From contig DLMH01000054.1 of assembly GCA_002478115.1 (NCBI GenBank), forward strand, positions 62,001 through 126,000: a DNA stretch of 64,000 nt, written 5' to 3'. The stretch comes from Candidatus Acidiferrum typicum (GTDB lineage Bacteria; Acidobacteriota; Terriglobia; Acidiferrales; UBA7541). The notes under the pieces are model-generated. The model saw only the letters and a program-made list of their open reading frames with translations. It was not told the origin of the DNA and did no database searches. Shown in pieces: positions 9,798 through 17,885 of this stretch (position 1 is its first letter; the number at the start of each line of letters is the position of its first letter). The position numbers and the translations under genes are program-made.

Positions 9798-10169
9798 ATG
9801 TCCATTAAGACTTATAAGGATTTAAATGTTTTTCGTGAAGCTTATCAGTTGGCATTGGACGTCTCTCGATCATCAAGCTTCCTCCCAGGATATGAGTAAT
9901 TTGAAATTGCCAAGCAGTTGCGCCGCGCCGTACGATCAATCCGCGCGAATATCGTGGAAGGCTGGGCAAAAAGGGCGTCGCCGCTGGAGTTTAAGCGGTA
10001 TCTGCAGATCTCGATAGGCTCCTGCGAAGAGTGCAAATTCTGGTTAGAGATGAGCCGGGATGAAGGGTATCTTAAGCAAGAGGAATGCGGAGAATTTGCG
10101 AATCGACGCAATGTTGTGGGGGCGATGTTAAGGAGTCTGTGGAAGGATTGGAAGGGTTTTACTAATTAG
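9798..10169 (+). pseudogene. Four-helix-bundle (S23/IVP-like) protein with in-frame stop
   Basis: Reading from ATG 9798 gives SIKTYKDLNVFREAYQLALD, then FLPGYE, an ochre TAA at 9897-9899, and then in the same frame FEIAKQLRRAVRSIRANIVE and GWAKR up to 10169. Together these 123 codons match the four-helix-bundle family first described as proteins encoded in 23S rRNA intervening sequences. The match runs on both sides of the stop, so the break is a single nonsense change, not a gene end. A shorter product could start inside but would lack the first helix. The family's role is unknown. It lies between sucD and ndk and is more AT-rich than its neighbours at the 5' end, which may hint at transfer. 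Confidence 0.8.
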
Positions 10170-10224
10170 TGTTGTTCATTGCTTCCTGACTTCGTTGCGT
10201 CATTACATCATTGAGGAGAATTTT

Positions 10225-10644
10225 GTGGCGATTGAACGCACACTCGCAATCATCAAGCCGGACGCAGTCGGCCGCGGCCAGCAAGGAGAAATACTGGCAC
10301 GCATCCATAAGGCGGGTTTTAGGATCGTCGCCATCAAGTCCATGCGGTTGACAAAGGAAGAAGCCGGCGGGTTTTACTACGTGCACCGGGAACGTTCGTT
10401 TTACGGCGAACTCACGGACTTCATGAGTTCAGGAAAAATCTTTGCCATGGTCCTGGAAGCGGAGGGAGCCATCGCCAAGTGGCGCGACACCATGGGCGCG
10501 ACGGATCCGAAGAAGGCTGCTCCCGGCACGATTCGGCACAACCTGGGCACAAGCATCGGCAACAATTGCGTGCATGGATCCGATGCGCCGGAGACAGCGG
10601 CGTTCGAGATCGGCTATTTCTTCTCTGGGTTGGAACTGATCTGA
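10225..10644 (+). CDS. ndk: Nucleoside diphosphate kinase
   Basis: Transfers the gamma-phosphate between nucleoside triphosphates and diphosphates. The GTG at 10225 is chosen as start because a GAGGAGAA ribosome site lies 5-12 bases upstream and because it gives 139 residues, the normal size. The open frame from 10195 would add ten unrelated residues. The protein starts [17 protein letters not shown] after the initiator. The phosphorylated catalytic residue is His117 in the NCVHGSD motif. It is a single gene that converges on the glycosyltransferase. Confidence 0.98.
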   Translation: MAIERTLAIIKPDAVGRGQQGEILARIHKAGFRIVAIKSMRLTKEEAGGFYYVHRERSFYGELTDFMSSGKIFAMVLEAEGAIAKWRDTMGATDPKKAAPGTIRHNLGTSIGNNCVHGSDAPETAAFEIGYFFSGLELI

Positions 10645-10713
10645 ACGCGCATTCCCATCTTGAGATCCATTCTCAACTTGAAAACCGAAGCTTAAGAGAG
10701 ATTTCTCCGCTCC

Positions 10714-10737
10714 GGGACGGCAAGAAACCGCCGTCCC
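10714..10737. repeat. Perfect 8-bp hairpin in a repeat fragment
   Basis: GGGACGGC and GCCGTCCC (10714-10721 and 10730-10737) are perfectly complementary around an 8-base loop. The flanks (GAGATTTCTCCGCTCC before, GGTCGAAATGAC after) resemble part of the long palindromic repeat at 44395-44516, so this is probably a decayed copy of a dispersed element in the ndk 3' region. Confidence 0.5.
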
Positions 10738-10782
10738 TCCGGTCGAAATGACAGATTCCGGGTTTTGGATAATGTGGGAGAA

Positions 10783-10803
10783 TCCAACTTTGGCGAAGTT
10801 GGA
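10783..10803. terminator. Candidate bidirectional terminator
   Basis: TCCAACTT-TGGCG-AAGTTGGA forms an 8-bp stem with a 5-base loop between the convergent ndk and glycosyltransferase genes. There is no strong U tract on either side, so it may only slow transcription. Position and symmetry are the main support. Confidence 0.4.
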
Positions 10804-10869
10804 CTCACTCACGGGAGTCGATTGAACCAAAACAAGATGCGCTCGCCTGCCGGATGTTCGTCAGCAAGT

Positions 10870-12108
10870 TTAATGATGTGAGTTTGGATGCGACTGAGGT
10901 GCTCCGGAGCTTCCCGCCGCCTGCGAAGTCCCGGCATTTTTGCGAAGCACGATTTTATCGCCTCGCAATTCGTACCGGCTGTCTCGCCAGACAGCTCGTG
11001 CTCCCGTATAACTGGCCGCCCAAACGATAAAACCCAAAAAGTCGCGAATGGCGTAGAGCCAGAACTCCTTCAGGGCCACGGGATCTCGCACCACGCCCCA
11101 GCCCACCAGCCACGACTCCAGAATCCGGTTGAGAACTGCGGCGCCAAGCAGCGCCAGTCCTAGGCCCGGCTTACCAAGCGCTATCGCCGCGACCAGCCCT
11201 AGAAGTCCGTAGGGCAAAGCGAAAATCAAGCCGCTGCCGAAATGCCCTTTCGGGCGCGAATAGCGCGTGGATTTGGCCCAGCGAAATTGATTGTCCCACA
11301 TGACCTGAAAATTCTTCTGATGGACCACATGCTCGATGACATGTTGTGAAAGCACGACGTGATAGCCGGCTGCGTCAATCAGGTGGCCGATCATGAAGTC
11401 GTTGGCGAAATAATCTCCCAGCGTCTGGTAGCCGCCAATGCGCGCCAGGGCCTCTTTCTTCACGGCAATCGTCGGCCCCAATCCGAACTTCATGCCTTCC
11501 AGAAGGTTGGCCACGAGCACGCCCGCGGTCATCTCCACGGACATGCCGATTGCCGTCAGCCCCGACCAGAATCCGGCGGTGTTCTTGCCCCGATATACGC
11601 ACGTAACCATGCCAACTTTTGGGTCGAGGAGTGGAGCGACCACTTCGCGTAGGTAGTTGGGGGCGACTTCCACGTCGCTGTCGCTGGTCACCAGGATTTC
11701 GTTCTCTGCCAGTTCGGACATGCGCGAAAAGGAATAGGCGGGCGGGTTGGGCCAAGGCGGAATCCCATTCACGAGGATCTTGCAGGGAATTTGCGCGTAC
11801 CGCACGCTCACTTCCCGGACAACATCAAGCGCGGAATCGTTTTCTTCATCCGCCGCGAACAGGATTTCATAGGCGGGATAATCCTGGCGGAAAAAGCCCT
11901 CCAGCTTCTCCTTCAGCCGGACTTCAAGACCGTGCACCGGCTTGAGCACGGAAACGGGTGGAAAATCTTTCACGCGGGAAAGGGCATCGCTCGCCTGCCG
12001 TGCATCCCGATGAAACTTGATGGCCCCGGCAAGGGCCAATCCCAGGAAGATTGTGGAGGTCAGCGTGCCGAATAGGGCTACGCCGACCAGGAGGTATAGA
12101 ATCAGCAC
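10870..12108 (-). CDS. Membrane glycosyltransferase, ceramide glucosyltransferase/HpnI type
   Basis: A GT2/GT21-type enzyme of 412 residues. An N-terminal membrane helix (about 5-30) precedes the GT-A domain: VSVLKPVHGLE at 52-62, Asp87, the metal-binding SDSD at 142-145, Asp237 in the catalytic ND, and Q/R-x-x-R-W as QFRW at 274-277. Two or more C-terminal hydrophobic segments (about 290-370) anchor it. This layout matches ceramide glucosyltransferases and the hopanoid-associated HpnI. It follows the transaldolase with a 54-base gap, on the same strand as the heptose operon. It could therefore act on a lipid acceptor using a sugar nucleotide, possibly the heptose made next door. That donor is an inference; hopanoid genes are not in the window. 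Confidence 0.8.
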   Translation of the reverse strand: MLILYLLVGVALFGTLTSTIFLGLALAGAIKFHRDARQASDALSRVKDFPPVSVLKPVHGLEVRLKEKLEGFFRQDYPAYEILFAADEENDSALDVVREVSVRYAQIPCKILVNGIPPWPNPPAYSFSRMSELAENEILVTSDSDVEVAPNYLREVVAPLLDPKVGMVTCVYRGKNTAGFWSGLTAIGMSVEMTAGVLVANLLEGMKFGLGPTIAVKKEALARIGGYQTLGDYFANDFMIGHLIDAAGYHVVLSQHVIEHVVHQKNFQVMWDNQFRWAKSTRYSRPKGHFGSGLIFALPYGLLGLVAAIALGKPGLGLALLGAAVLNRILESWLVGWGVVRDPVALKEFWLYAIRDFLGFIVWAASYTGARAVWRDSRYELRGDKIVLRKNAGTSQAAGSSGAPQSHPNSHH

Positions 12109-12162
12109 GGATTGCGCCCCGCGATGTTCCGGGGCCCGTGGGGACTCGAGGCGCGCTTCGCC

Positions 12163-12948
12163 TTAGGAAGAAGCGCGCTTTTTCGCGGCAATGATTCCAC
12201 GACCTGTCGTCTCCGCCACCAGCTTGGCGGGCTCCAGCACGTATCCCGACTTAACTCCGTCGTCATAAAACATCTTCACAGTTTCCAGCGAATAGTCGCT
12301 CAAATCTTTCCCGATCAGGTGCAATTTCCGCAGGACGTCGTTCGTGACGGTGATGATGTGGCACCCGCACTGCTCGGCATGATAGATGTTCAGGAGTTCG
12401 CGCGGACTTGCCCAGATCAATTCGGATTGCGGATTCTCCCGCAGAATAGCCACGGCTTCAGCCATGACGGGTATCGGATCGCGACCCGTATCCGCGATTC
12501 TTCCCGCAAAGATGGATACGTTGGAAGGTGCGCCGCCGCGCAACGCTTTCGCGACTTTCCGCAACTGTTCAAGCGTCAGCAGTGCGGTCACGTTGATCTG
12601 AATTCCGTCCTGGCTCAAGCGATGGATCAGCGCGTACATCGGCTCTCGGCGCGTGTTTGTCACCGGAATCTTTACGTACACGTTGGCGCTCCACGCCGCG
12701 ATGTATCGCGCCTGCGATTCCATCGTCTCTGCGTCGTCGGCGAGCACCTCGAAGGAAACCGGCCGGTCTGGAATAAGCTTGAGCACCTGCGCCGCAAACT
12801 GTTCATAGTCCGGCACGCCAGCCTTCCTCATCAGTGTCGGATTCGTCGTAAATCCTTTGATGAAGGGGTGCCGGCTAAGCTCCTGGATACCGGCAAGGTC
12901 GGCGCCATCCCCATAGATCTTCACCGCAAGCTGGGAAAGTGACTTCAT
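12163..12948 (-). CDS. tal: Transaldolase (small, TalC/fructose-6-phosphate aldolase subfamily)
   Basis: A 261-residue class I aldolase of the transaldolase family. The start at 12948 gives MKSLSQLAVKIYGDGADLAG and overlaps the stop of the upstream gene by four bases (ATGA); a longer frame to 13077 lies inside that gene and is not homologous. GFTTNPTL at 32-39 and the Schiff-base Lys93 in VYVKIPVTN are present. True transaldolases interconvert fructose-6-P + erythrose-4-P with glyceraldehyde-3-P + sedoheptulose-7-P. Placed directly after genes that consume sedoheptulose-7-P, this enzyme most likely feeds the heptose pathway. A fructose-6-phosphate aldolase activity cannot be excluded from sequence alone. 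Confidence 0.85.
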   Translation of the reverse strand: MKSLSQLAVKIYGDGADLAGIQELSRHPFIKGFTTNPTLMRKAGVPDYEQFAAQVLKLIPDRPVSFEVLADDAETMESQARYIAAWSANVYVKIPVTNTRREPMYALIHRLSQDGIQINVTALLTLEQLRKVAKALRGGAPSNVSIFAGRIADTGRDPIPVMAEAVAILRENPQSELIWASPRELLNIYHAEQCGCHIITVTNDVLRKLHLIGKDLSDYSLETVKMFYDDGVKSGYVLEPAKLVAETTGRGIIAAKKRASS

Positions 12949-14111
12949 CGCGCCGCACCAATGGAATGTGCATGCAGAATCCAGTCGGCCGCTTCCCGAA
13001 GCGAATGCACAATCGCGTCCGGCGGGCGTGCTGGGTGCTTCTCCTGGTATCCCTGATCGATCAAAACCGTGCGACACCCAGCGTTCTGTCCAGCTTCCAC
13101 ATCGCGCCAGCGGTCTCCGATCATGAAACTCGCGGAGAGATCAATTTGGTGCCTCCGTGCTCCCTCCAGGAGCAGCCCCGCTTTGGGCTTGCGGCAATCG
13201 CAATTGTCGCCATCCACATGGGGGCACACAAAAAACTCATCCACAGGCAGCGCTGCGGCTAGCTTCCGGTTGATGGCGTCCACGCCTTCTCGCGTTGCCA
13301 GACCCTTGGCGAGATCCGGCTGATTCGTCACCACCAGCAGCTTGAATCCTTGCGCCTTCAATTCCCGGAGGGCGTGCTCCGCTCCCGCGGCAATATCCAA
13401 CTCAGCGGCACTTGCAGGCGGGTACGGCTTCCCGTCCCGAATCACCGCCCGGTTCAGCACGCCGTCCCGGTCCAGAAAGACCGCTCGCGAAAGCCTTCCC
13501 ACGTTTGCGGTTGCTTCCCATTTTGTCTGCGTGATCTTCACCGCCGGATGCGTCACCAGCAAATGCCAGACCACCGCCTGAAATGCTTCGGTGTGCGGCG
13601 TCACATGCGCCGGGTTGACCGTTGGAATCACGATGCAGACGTCCGCAACCTTCGCCGTGTACCCACCGTCTCGCCCGACGATGCCGAGGATTTTCGCTCC
13701 CGTGGATTTTGCAAGTTGCAGCGCGGCCACCAGGTTCGGGCTAACGTTGCGCTCCAGGTCTCCGCCACCCACGGAAAACACCAGCACGGCATCCCGCGCT
13801 TGCAGCTTGCTCGTCTTCAGCCAGCCCTCAAAGACTGTCGCCCATCCCTCGTCGTTGGTTCGCGCCGTCAATTCCGAAACGTTGTCGGTTGGCGCATACG
13901 CTTCGATTCCGGCAATCTTCCGAAAATCGTTCACCGCATGCGAGGCATTTGCCGCGCTTCCCCCAACGCCGAGAATGAACACGCGCCCGGCATTCGCTCG
14001 CACGTCCGAAAGGAGCTTCGCGGCCTTTTCAAGGCGAGACACGTCCAGGCCGGCAAGGATTTGCGCCGCTTCCGCCAGGAACTTCTCCGCAAAAGTGGGT
14101 TCGTGGTTCAT
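12945..14111 (-). CDS. Fused sedoheptulose-7-P isomerase (GmhA-like) / heptose bisphosphate phosphatase (GmhB-like)
   Basis: Two enzymes in one 388-residue chain. Residues 1-195 are a SIS domain with the phosphosugar loop GVGGSAANASHA at 48-59, matching GmhA-type isomerases (sedoheptulose-7-P to D-glycero-D-manno-heptose-7-P). Residues 208-388 are a HAD-IIIA phosphatase: nucleophile Asp214 and acid/base Asp216 in FLDRDGV, TNQ at 262-264, a Cys/His zinc cluster (Cys296, His298, Cys304, Cys306) as in GmhB, and GDRWRD at 332-337. Both ends overlap neighbours by four bases, upstream with hddC and downstream with the transaldolase. The fusion couples pathway steps one and three; step two (kinase) is encoded by hddA in the same operon. 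GmhA and GmhB are separate proteins in most bacteria. Confidence 0.88.
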   Translation of the reverse strand: MNHEPTFAEKFLAEAAQILAGLDVSRLEKAAKLLSDVRANAGRVFILGVGGSAANASHAVNDFRKIAGIEAYAPTDNVSELTARTNDEGWATVFEGWLKTSKLQARDAVLVFSVGGGDLERNVSPNLVAALQLAKSTGAKILGIVGRDGGYTAKVADVCIVIPTVNPAHVTPHTEAFQAVVWHLLVTHPAVKITQTKWEATANVGRLSRAVFLDRDGVLNRAVIRDGKPYPPASAAELDIAAGAEHALRELKAQGFKLLVVTNQPDLAKGLATREGVDAINRKLAAALPVDEFFVCPHVDGDNCDCRKPKAGLLLEGARRHQIDLSASFMIGDRWRDVEAGQNAGCRTVLIDQGYQEKHPARPPDAIVHSLREAADWILHAHSIGAAR

Positions 14112-14830
14112 TCCTGTACGAACCCTTGTGCGGCCTGCTGCGTGGCCAGGAAGTGCGCTGTCTCTTCGAGTCCAGCGGGCGAGCCAATCTCATAAAATCG
14201 TTGTTGAATTTCCATTCCTCCCAGTTGTCCTTCTTCCAAAATCCGGCCGTAGAGTTCCGCCAAGCCGGAGGCCTGCCCCGTGGGCACTCCCGCAAAAGCT
14301 TGCGCGGAAAAAGCGCCCAGACCGTAGTCAATGTACTGCATGCGCGGAGTCCGGTTTTTCTTGCTGTAGGCCAGAATCCGACCGGCCTGATACTCCACAT
14401 TGCTAGTGTCCCATTGCCCCTCGTTCTTGAACACCGTCATCAGCGCCAGTCTGTTCGCCCGCAGAAACTCACGAGCCACGGCGGCATAATCGCAAGCCAA
14501 GTACGAATCGCCATACAGCACAAGGAAGGAATTCCCGAGTTTAGGGAGGGCATTCTTGACCGCACCCGCAGTCCCCAATAGTGCCGTACCGTCGAAGGAA
14601 TAGTCAACTTCCACGCCGAAGTCTTGCCCTTCGCGGACAACCTGCCGAATCATCTCTCCTAGATGCCCTACGCACAATACAACGCGCTGGACGCCATGCG
14701 CCTTCAAAAGCCGCAACTGGTGGAAGATGAACGGCTCCCCGTTCACCTCCAGCAGCGACTTGGGCACCTTCTCGGTGACCGGTCCCAGGCGCGTCGCAAG
14801 TCCCCCGGCAAGTATGGCGACTGGTAACAA
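14108..14830 (-). CDS. hddC: Heptose-1-phosphate guanylyltransferase-like nucleotidyltransferase
   Basis: A 240-residue nucleotidyltransferase with the activating loop LAGGLATRLGPVTEKVPKSL at 7-26 (G-G-x-x-T-R-L and the conserved Lys), and a metal-binding YGDSYL motif near 106. The family includes RmlA- and ManC-like enzymes. Context makes HddC, which transfers GMP to D-glycero-alpha-D-manno-heptose-1-P to give GDP-heptose, the best assignment, because an HddA-like kinase and GmhA/GmhB are encoded by its immediate neighbours. The base (GTP rather than CTP or UTP) is inferred. Its stop overlaps the start of the SIS-HAD gene by four bases, and it begins ten bases after hddA ends. Confidence 0.82.
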   Translation of the reverse strand: MLPVAILAGGLATRLGPVTEKVPKSLLEVNGEPFIFHQLRLLKAHGVQRVVLCVGHLGEMIRQVVREGQDFGVEVDYSFDGTALLGTAGAVKNALPKLGNSFLVLYGDSYLACDYAAVAREFLRANRLALMTVFKNEGQWDTSNVEYQAGRILAYSKKNRTPRMQYIDYGLGAFSAQAFAGVPTGQASGLAELYGRILEEGQLGGMEIQQRFYEIGSPAGLEETAHFLATQQAAQGFVQE

Positions 14831-14839
14831 CCATCCCCC

Positions 14840-15823
14840 CTAGGAATGCGCCATGATGGTGGTGCCGGCAAAATCAAACTGCAATCGCACTTCGCGAAGT
14901 CCCGCGCCCCTCATGGCCCGGCGCAGCCTGGTCTTCTCTTCCGTATAAAACATCAGAAATCCACCGCCGCCGGCGCCCACCAGTTTTCCGCCCAGCGCCC
15001 CGTTCGCGCGCGCCAAATCATAGAGTTCATCAATGCGGCCGCTGCTCATTCCCGAAGAACGCCGTTTCTTGTGCTCCCAGTGGACGGCCATCAGGTCCGC
15101 GAACTTACGCAAGTCGCCGGCGACCAGAGCGTCACGGCTCTGCAATCCAAGCGCCTTGGTGAAGTGCAAATTCGCCAGCATCTCCGCGGAATTTTCCTTG
15201 CTGCTCTGATCCTGGTGCCGCAAAATTTCCGAAGCGGACCGCGAAGTCCCGGTGAAGAACAGCAAAAGATTGTCCTCCAGATTGGCCAGGGTCTCCGGAG
15301 GAATTTTCAGCGCTTCTACCGTCACGTTGCCGTCCCGCTGAAACTCGAAACAGGTGATGCCGCCGTACGCGGCAATGTACTGGTCCTGCTTCCCCACCGG
15401 CTCCTTCAAAAGGTCAATCTCGATATGGCAAGCCTGCTCCGCCAGCTCCTGCGGCGAAACGAATCGCCGGCTCAGCGCATGCAGCGCCTGCAACAGCGCC
15501 GTCGTAAAGCTCCCCGAAGAGCCCAGCCCGGTCCCCGCCGGTATGTCCGAGAGGCTCACGATGTCGAGGTACGGTCCCGTCACCCCCGTGAGTTTCATGG
15601 CCTCGCGGACGATGGGGTGCTGGATATCGTCAACCTTCTCCACTTCCTCCATCTTCGAGTATTTCAGCCGGATCAGCGGCCAAAAAGCTTCGCTGATTGT
15701 GATGTAAACGTAGCGCTTGATCGCCGCGGACAACACGAATCCCGTGTGGTTCGTATAATAGGAAGGCACGTCCGTGCCGCCTCCGCCGAGCGAAATGCGG
15801 AGCGGGCTGCGCACCATGATCAT
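14840..15823 (-). CDS. hddA: GHMP kinase, D-glycero-D-manno-heptose-7-phosphate kinase type
   Basis: First gene of the minus-strand heptose operon, 327 residues. GHMP-family features: substrate-side RSPLRISLGGGGTDVPSYY (cut at 19), the ATP-binding GTGLGSSGSFTTALL near 97-111, and the C-terminal GGKLVGAGGGGFLMFY glycine-rich motif near 283-298. HddA phosphorylates C1 of D-glycero-D-manno-heptose-7-P to the alpha-1,7-bisphosphate. That product is then dephosphorylated by GmhB and activated by HddC. The alternative L-fucokinase-like role of this subgroup is less likely given the neighbours. No ribosome site is outstanding; ATG at 15823 or 15817 both fit. Confidence 0.85.
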   Translation of the reverse strand: MIMVRSPLRISLGGGGTDVPSYYTNHTGFVLSAAIKRYVYITISEAFWPLIRLKYSKMEEVEKVDDIQHPIVREAMKLTGVTGPYLDIVSLSDIPAGTGLGSSGSFTTALLQALHALSRRFVSPQELAEQACHIEIDLLKEPVGKQDQYIAAYGGITCFEFQRDGNVTVEALKIPPETLANLEDNLLLFFTGTSRSASEILRHQDQSSKENSAEMLANLHFTKALGLQSRDALVAGDLRKFADLMAVHWEHKKRRSSGMSSGRIDELYDLARANGALGGKLVGAGGGGFLMFYTEEKTRLRRAMRGAGLREVRLQFDFAGTTIMAHS

Positions 15824-16165
15824 GCCGCATCCATCCTAGTTTGATTTCTCCGTGAACCCTGCGAGCTGAATTCCCCAGCACGACCCAAATAATACTTTAC
15901 CATTCATATAGTTCCGCTGTACCGGCTTTCTCCTGGCGGCTTCCCTGTAAACCGGTCCTCTGTCCTGAAAACTTGGTTGATACTGGACGTCGGCCGGGCG
16001 AGAACAGCGCTCGGCGTGGAATGAGCCGGGATCCCGGCCACGACGGCTGGATCAAATTAGCGCGGGAATGGCGGAGCGTTCCGTCCGGCATGCCTCTTCC
16101 CTTCGCCTTGTCTTAACTGCATAATAGGCGGGCCCGCCCCGCATCATTCTTCCTGGGAGGTTCGT
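15824..16165. other. Divergent intergenic region between hddA and the Tat oxidoreductase
   Basis: No gene is supported in these 342 bases, which must hold the promoters of both flanking units. On the minus strand a GTATTATTT stretch (about 15887-15895) could be the -10 region for the heptose operon. Two perfect palindromes stand out: GCCGGGATCCCGGC at 16025-16038 and GGCGGGCCCGCC at 16127-16138, the second just upstream of the ribosome site (GGGAGG) of the next gene. I cannot tell whether they are operators. Confidence 0.45.
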
Positions 16166-17047
16166 ATGTCCCTAATGCATCGCCGCGAATTTCTTAGCCG
16201 CAGCGCCATAGCAGCATCGGGCGCTGTTTTCAGTTTGCACCCACTTGCGCGGAGGCTGCTGGCGCTGCCTCCGATTGCCAGCAAGTTCCGCGCAGCCGAC
16301 ACGGTGACGCTTGGCCGCACGGGGATTCAAACATCACGGCTGGCGATGGGCACGGGCACGGTCGGCTCTGGCCACCACTCGCATCAGACCGCGCTTGGCG
16401 TGCAGGGCCTCGCGGCCGTGCTCCTGAACGGCTACGATCAAGGGCTGCGCTTTTTTGACGCGGCGGATTCCTACGGCAGCCATCCGCACGTTGCCGAAGC
16501 GCTGAAGCACGTTGACCGCAGCAAGGTGACGGTCCTCACGAAGACCTTTTCGCGCGATGCCGACGGGGTGAAGGCAGACCTCGACCGTTTCCGGCGCGAA
16601 CTTGGCACGGACTACCTCGACATCGTGCTGATGCATTGCGTCACGGAGCCCGATTGGAGCACGCGGTACCGTCCGGTGATGGACGTGCTCTCCGAAGCAA
16701 AGCAAAAGGGAATCATCCGCGCGCACGGTTGCTCCTGCCATACGATTGAGGCATTGCGCGATGCGGCTAAATCGCCGTGGGTTGAAGTGGACCTGGCGCG
16801 CATCAATCCCATTGGCGCGTACATGGACGCCGACCCCGACACGGTGGTGAGCGTGCTCCGCGAAATGCGCGCGGCGGGCAAGGGCATCGTCGGAATGAAA
16901 ATTCTCGGGCAGGGAAGTTTGCGCAACAAGCAGGATGAAGCCTTCAAATACGCGCTCGGCCTTGACGTGCTGGATGCTTTTACCGTGGGGGCGGAGTCGG
17001 TCGCAGAGCAGAATGACGTTGTTCGCCGCATCGCCGCCGTGGCGTGA
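16166..17047 (+). CDS. Tat-exported aldo/keto reductase
   Basis: An NAD(P)H-dependent oxidoreductase of 293 residues. The N-terminus is a twin-arginine signal (HRREFLSRSAIAASGA), so the folded, cofactor-loaded protein is probably exported. The aldo/keto reductase barrel follows from about residue 47 (VTLGRTGIQTSRLAMGTGT). The catalytic tetrad can be seen: Asp and Tyr in FFDAADSYG, Lys in VLTKTFSR, and His in IVLMHCVT. The natural substrate is unknown. A strong GGGAGG ribosome site precedes the ATG. The DUF2905 gene starts four bases after its stop, so they form an operon. Confidence 0.88.
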   Translation: MSLMHRREFLSRSAIAASGAVFSLHPLARRLLALPPIASKFRAADTVTLGRTGIQTSRLAMGTGTVGSGHHSHQTALGVQGLAAVLLNGYDQGLRFFDAADSYGSHPHVAEALKHVDRSKVTVLTKTFSRDADGVKADLDRFRRELGTDYLDIVLMHCVTEPDWSTRYRPVMDVLSEAKQKGIIRAHGCSCHTIEALRDAAKSPWVEVDLARINPIGAYMDADPDTVVSVLREMRAAGKGIVGMKILGQGSLRNKQDEAFKYALGLDVLDAFTVGAESVAEQNDVVRRIAAVA

Positions 17048-17050
17048 GGC

Positions 17051-17284
17051 ATGGACCCCACTCGCGAACTTGGGCGCACGCTGCTGATTCTGGGGGCGCT
17101 GCTGCTCGTCGTGGGCGCAGTTTTCTTTTTTGGCGCCAGATTGCCCTTTCGCCTGGGACGCTTGCCCGGCGACATTGTGCATAGGGGCGAACACACCACG
17201 TTCTATTTTCCAATCATGACCAGCATCGTGCTGAGTGTGGGGTTGTCGCTGCTCTTTTGGCTGCTCTCACGCCTGCGCCGTTGA
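17051..17284 (+). CDS. DUF2905 small membrane protein
   Basis: A 77-residue protein with two predicted membrane helices (about 9-28 and 52-74) separated by the conserved loop RLPFRLGRLPGDI. This is the standard layout of DUF2905, a widespread family with no known function. It starts four bases after the oxidoreductase gene and is probably co-transcribed. Confidence 0.88.
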   Translation: MDPTRELGRTLLILGALLLVVGAVFFFGARLPFRLGRLPGDIVHRGEHTTFYFPIMTSIVLSVGLSLLFWLLSRLRR

Positions 17285-17344
17285 AGCGAACTAGGCGCGA
17301 TCCTGCTTCCTGCGCTAGACTTGGACCACTAAGGGAGGTCCACG

Positions 17345-17827
17345 ATGAAAGGCTCGGCAAAAGTTATCGAACAACTGAACAAGGCGCTGTGCGAGGAACT
17401 AACGGCGATCAACCAGTATTTTCTTCATGCCGAAATGTTCGAGAATTGGGGTTACGAGAAGTTGTCGGCGTACATCAAGATGCAGTCGATCGGCGAAATG
17501 AAACACGCCGAGGCGCTCATGGAGCGCATTCTTTTTCTGGATGGATCGCCAACGATGAAGCCACTCGAGCTGACCGTGGGGAAGAATGTTCAGGAGATGC
17601 TGCAGAGCGACCTGGACCTTGAGCTTGGCGCAGTAAAGGATTACAACGCGGCGATCCAGATTGCCGTGGCGGAGAAGGACAACGGTTCCCGTGACCTTTT
17701 CGTGCAATTGTTGAAGGATGAAGAGGGCCATGTGGACTGGCTCGAGGCGCAGATGCACCTGATTAAGGAACTGGGCTACGAGCGCTACCTCACCATGCAG
17801 ATGGGCGAGGACGAAGAAGAAGAATAA
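17345..17827 (+). CDS. bfr: Bacterioferritin
   Basis: A 160-residue ferritin-like four-helix protein that stores iron as a mineral core and limits iron-driven oxidative damage. The ferroxidase ligands are present (Glu18, Glu51, His54, and later Glu and His in the DEEGHVDW motif). The haem ligand Met52 of bacterioferritins is also present, so it is a haem-containing Bfr, not an FtnA. The C-terminus ends in an acidic tail (DEEEE). A GGGAGG site precedes the ATG. It is followed 58 bases later by xseA on the same strand. Confidence 0.96.
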   Translation: MKGSAKVIEQLNKALCEELTAINQYFLHAEMFENWGYEKLSAYIKMQSIGEMKHAEALMERILFLDGSPTMKPLELTVGKNVQEMLQSDLDLELGAVKDYNAAIQIAVAEKDNGSRDLFVQLLKDEEGHVDWLEAQMHLIKELGYERYLTMQMGEDEEEE

Positions 17828-17885
17828 CCCAGCGATTGGGCCACTCTGCTGTCGCCGCGGATCGCTGGACTGTTTCCGCAGAGTT

